DNA from: Thiotrichales bacterium
GTDB taxonomy: Bacteria > Pseudomonadota > Gammaproteobacteria > PS1 > Pseudothioglobaceae
Direction of reading: 5' to 3'
NCBI GenBank assembly: GCA_002698045.1
Contig: NZUR01000021.1
Span: 4,435 to 11,692, forward strand
Length of the DNA stretch: 7,258 bases
Shown here piece after piece: positions 6,498 through 7,258 of the stretch. Position 1 is the first letter of the stretch. Each line of letters starts with the position of its first letter. Made by a program: the position numbers and the translations under genes. The notes under the pieces are model-generated. The model searched no databases. It saw only the letters and a list, made by a program, of their open reading frames with translations, and was not told the origin of the DNA.

Positions 6498-7258
6498 ATG
6501 GATTTTTCTTTTTTTGCACATATGGAGCGAGTCGACGAAGAGCAGGCCCAAAAGCGCTTGTATGAAGAGTTTATTGAACTCTGTCAAATAGCAGATAAAT
6601 CTGGTTTCTCAACGATATGGACCGGAGAGCATCATGGCATGAACTTCACTATTGCGCCGAATCCTTTTATCAATATTGCAGATCTAGCCCGAAGAACTAA
6701 GAATGTTAAATTAGGTACGGCAACTATTGTTGCACCTTTTTGGCATCCTATAAAACTTGCAGAAGAGGCGGCAATGACAGATATCATTTCAAATGGTCGT
6801 CTAGAGCTAGGAATAGCTCGTGGTGCATATTCATTTGAATATGATAGGCTTGCTGAGGGAATTGATGCCTTTTCAGCTGGTGGCACTTTGAGAGAGATTG
6901 TGCCTGCAATTAAGGCGTTATGGCTTGGAGACTATGAAGGTGTGGGTGAGCACTGGTCCTTCCCTAAAACTACCAGCTCACCTAAACCGCAACAATTTCC
7001 GCACCCGCCAATTTGGATTGCAGCTAGAGATCAAAGCTCACATGATTTTGCACTAGAGCATGGCTGTAATGTCCAGGTAACCCCACTTTGGCTTGGTGAT
7101 GAAGAGGTGATTTCATTAATGGAGCGATTTAATAATGCTTGCGAGTCATATAAGGAAATACCTCGGCCTAAAATTATGCTTTTGCGCCATACATTTGTTG
7201 GTGAAAACGAAGAAGAAGTTGTTCAAGGTGCTAAAGATATTTCGAGGTTCTACTGTTA
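6498..7258 (+). CDS. LLM-class (luciferase-like) flavin-dependent monooxygenase, 3' end outside window
   Basis: A TIM-barrel flavin monooxygenase of the bacterial luciferase-like family, which typically uses reduced FMN and oxygen to oxidise an organic substrate. 253 complete residues are visible; the family is about 340-380 aa, so the C-terminal third is missing. Seen: the N-terminal strand MDFSFFAHME; GFSTIWTGEHHGMN (36-49), the hallmark EHH region; APNPF (53-57); RTKNVKLGTATIV (66-78); HPIKLAEEAAMTDIISNGRLELGIARG (83-109), the strongly conserved core; and the later strand PPIWIAARDQSS (170-181). The adjacent flavin reductase gene upstream strongly suggests an FMN-dependent rather than F420-dependent enzyme. 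The start is supported by AGGA nine bases upstream. The specific substrate cannot be read from the sequence; alkanal, sulfonate, nitrogen-heterocycle or hydrocarbon oxidation are all represented in the family. Confidence 0.93.
   Translation, partial: MDFSFFAHMERVDEEQAQKRLYEEFIELCQIADKSGFSTIWTGEHHGMNFTIAPNPFINIADLARRTKNVKLGTATIVAPFWHPIKLAEEAAMTDIISNGRLELGIARGAYSFEYDRLAEGIDAFSAGGTLREIVPAIKALWLGDYEGVGEHWSFPKTTSSPKPQQFPHPPIWIAARDQSSHDFALEHGCNVQVTPLWLGDEEVISLMERFNNACESYKEIPRPKIMLLRHTFVGENEEEVVQGAKDISRFYC

Noticed and set aside
6387..6886. Two minus-strand frames of 66 and 84 codons (6387-6587 and 6632-6886)
   Set aside because: Both are antisense to the flavin reductase end and the LLM monooxygenase, whose own frames are strongly supported.
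4703..7258. Assigning the cassette to the Rut uracil-degradation pathway (rutD, rutF, rutA)
   Set aside because: Only fold-level similarity is visible, no rutB or rutC equivalents are present, and the gene order and reductase length differ.

Overview
The window is an AT-rich bacterial chromosome segment with eight protein genes, two of them cut by the window edges. It looks like a low-GC gammaproteobacterium. The divergent grpE / nadK-recN arrangement is the one known from Escherichia coli and relatives, and the RecN protein has the same length as E. coli RecN (553 aa). The compact, AT-rich style with overlapping genes and few spacers fits marine, free-living or symbiotic lineages such as the SUP05/Thioglobus group. 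That last placement is only an inference.

Layout. Positions 1-1111 (minus strand) hold the start of an F1Fo ATP synthase operon: atpI, then atpB, whose 3' end is outside the window. A clear sigma70-type promoter lies just upstream at 1138-1165. Positions 1261-3753 (minus strand) hold recN (DNA repair SMC-like ATPase), preceded 12 bases upstream by nadK (NAD kinase). Divergent from nadK, grpE (DnaK nucleotide exchange factor) runs on the plus strand at 3819-4364, with only 65 bases between the two start codons.

Positions 4365-4702 have no gene but are not empty. They contain about 180 bp of A and T tracts recurring about every 10 bp (predicted curved DNA), several palindromes, a 13-bp tandem duplication that abuts a perfect -35 box, a strong predicted promoter (TTGACA, 17-bp spacer, TATATT), and a leader of about 80 nt. 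The 5' end of that leader can pair with the downstream gene's start codon.

This promoter faces a tight plus-strand cassette: an alpha/beta hydrolase (4703-5542), a flavin reductase with an additional C-terminal domain (5539-6486), and an LLM-class (luciferase-like) flavin monooxygenase (6498 to beyond the end). The overlaps and spacing (ATGA overlap, then a Shine-Dalgarno site on the stop codon) indicate one operon. The reasonable reading is a two-component flavin-dependent monooxygenase, with the reductase supplying reduced FMN and the hydrolase acting on a substrate or product. The substrate is not visible from sequence. This cassette and its unusual control region are the most interesting part of the window; the rest is conserved housekeeping.
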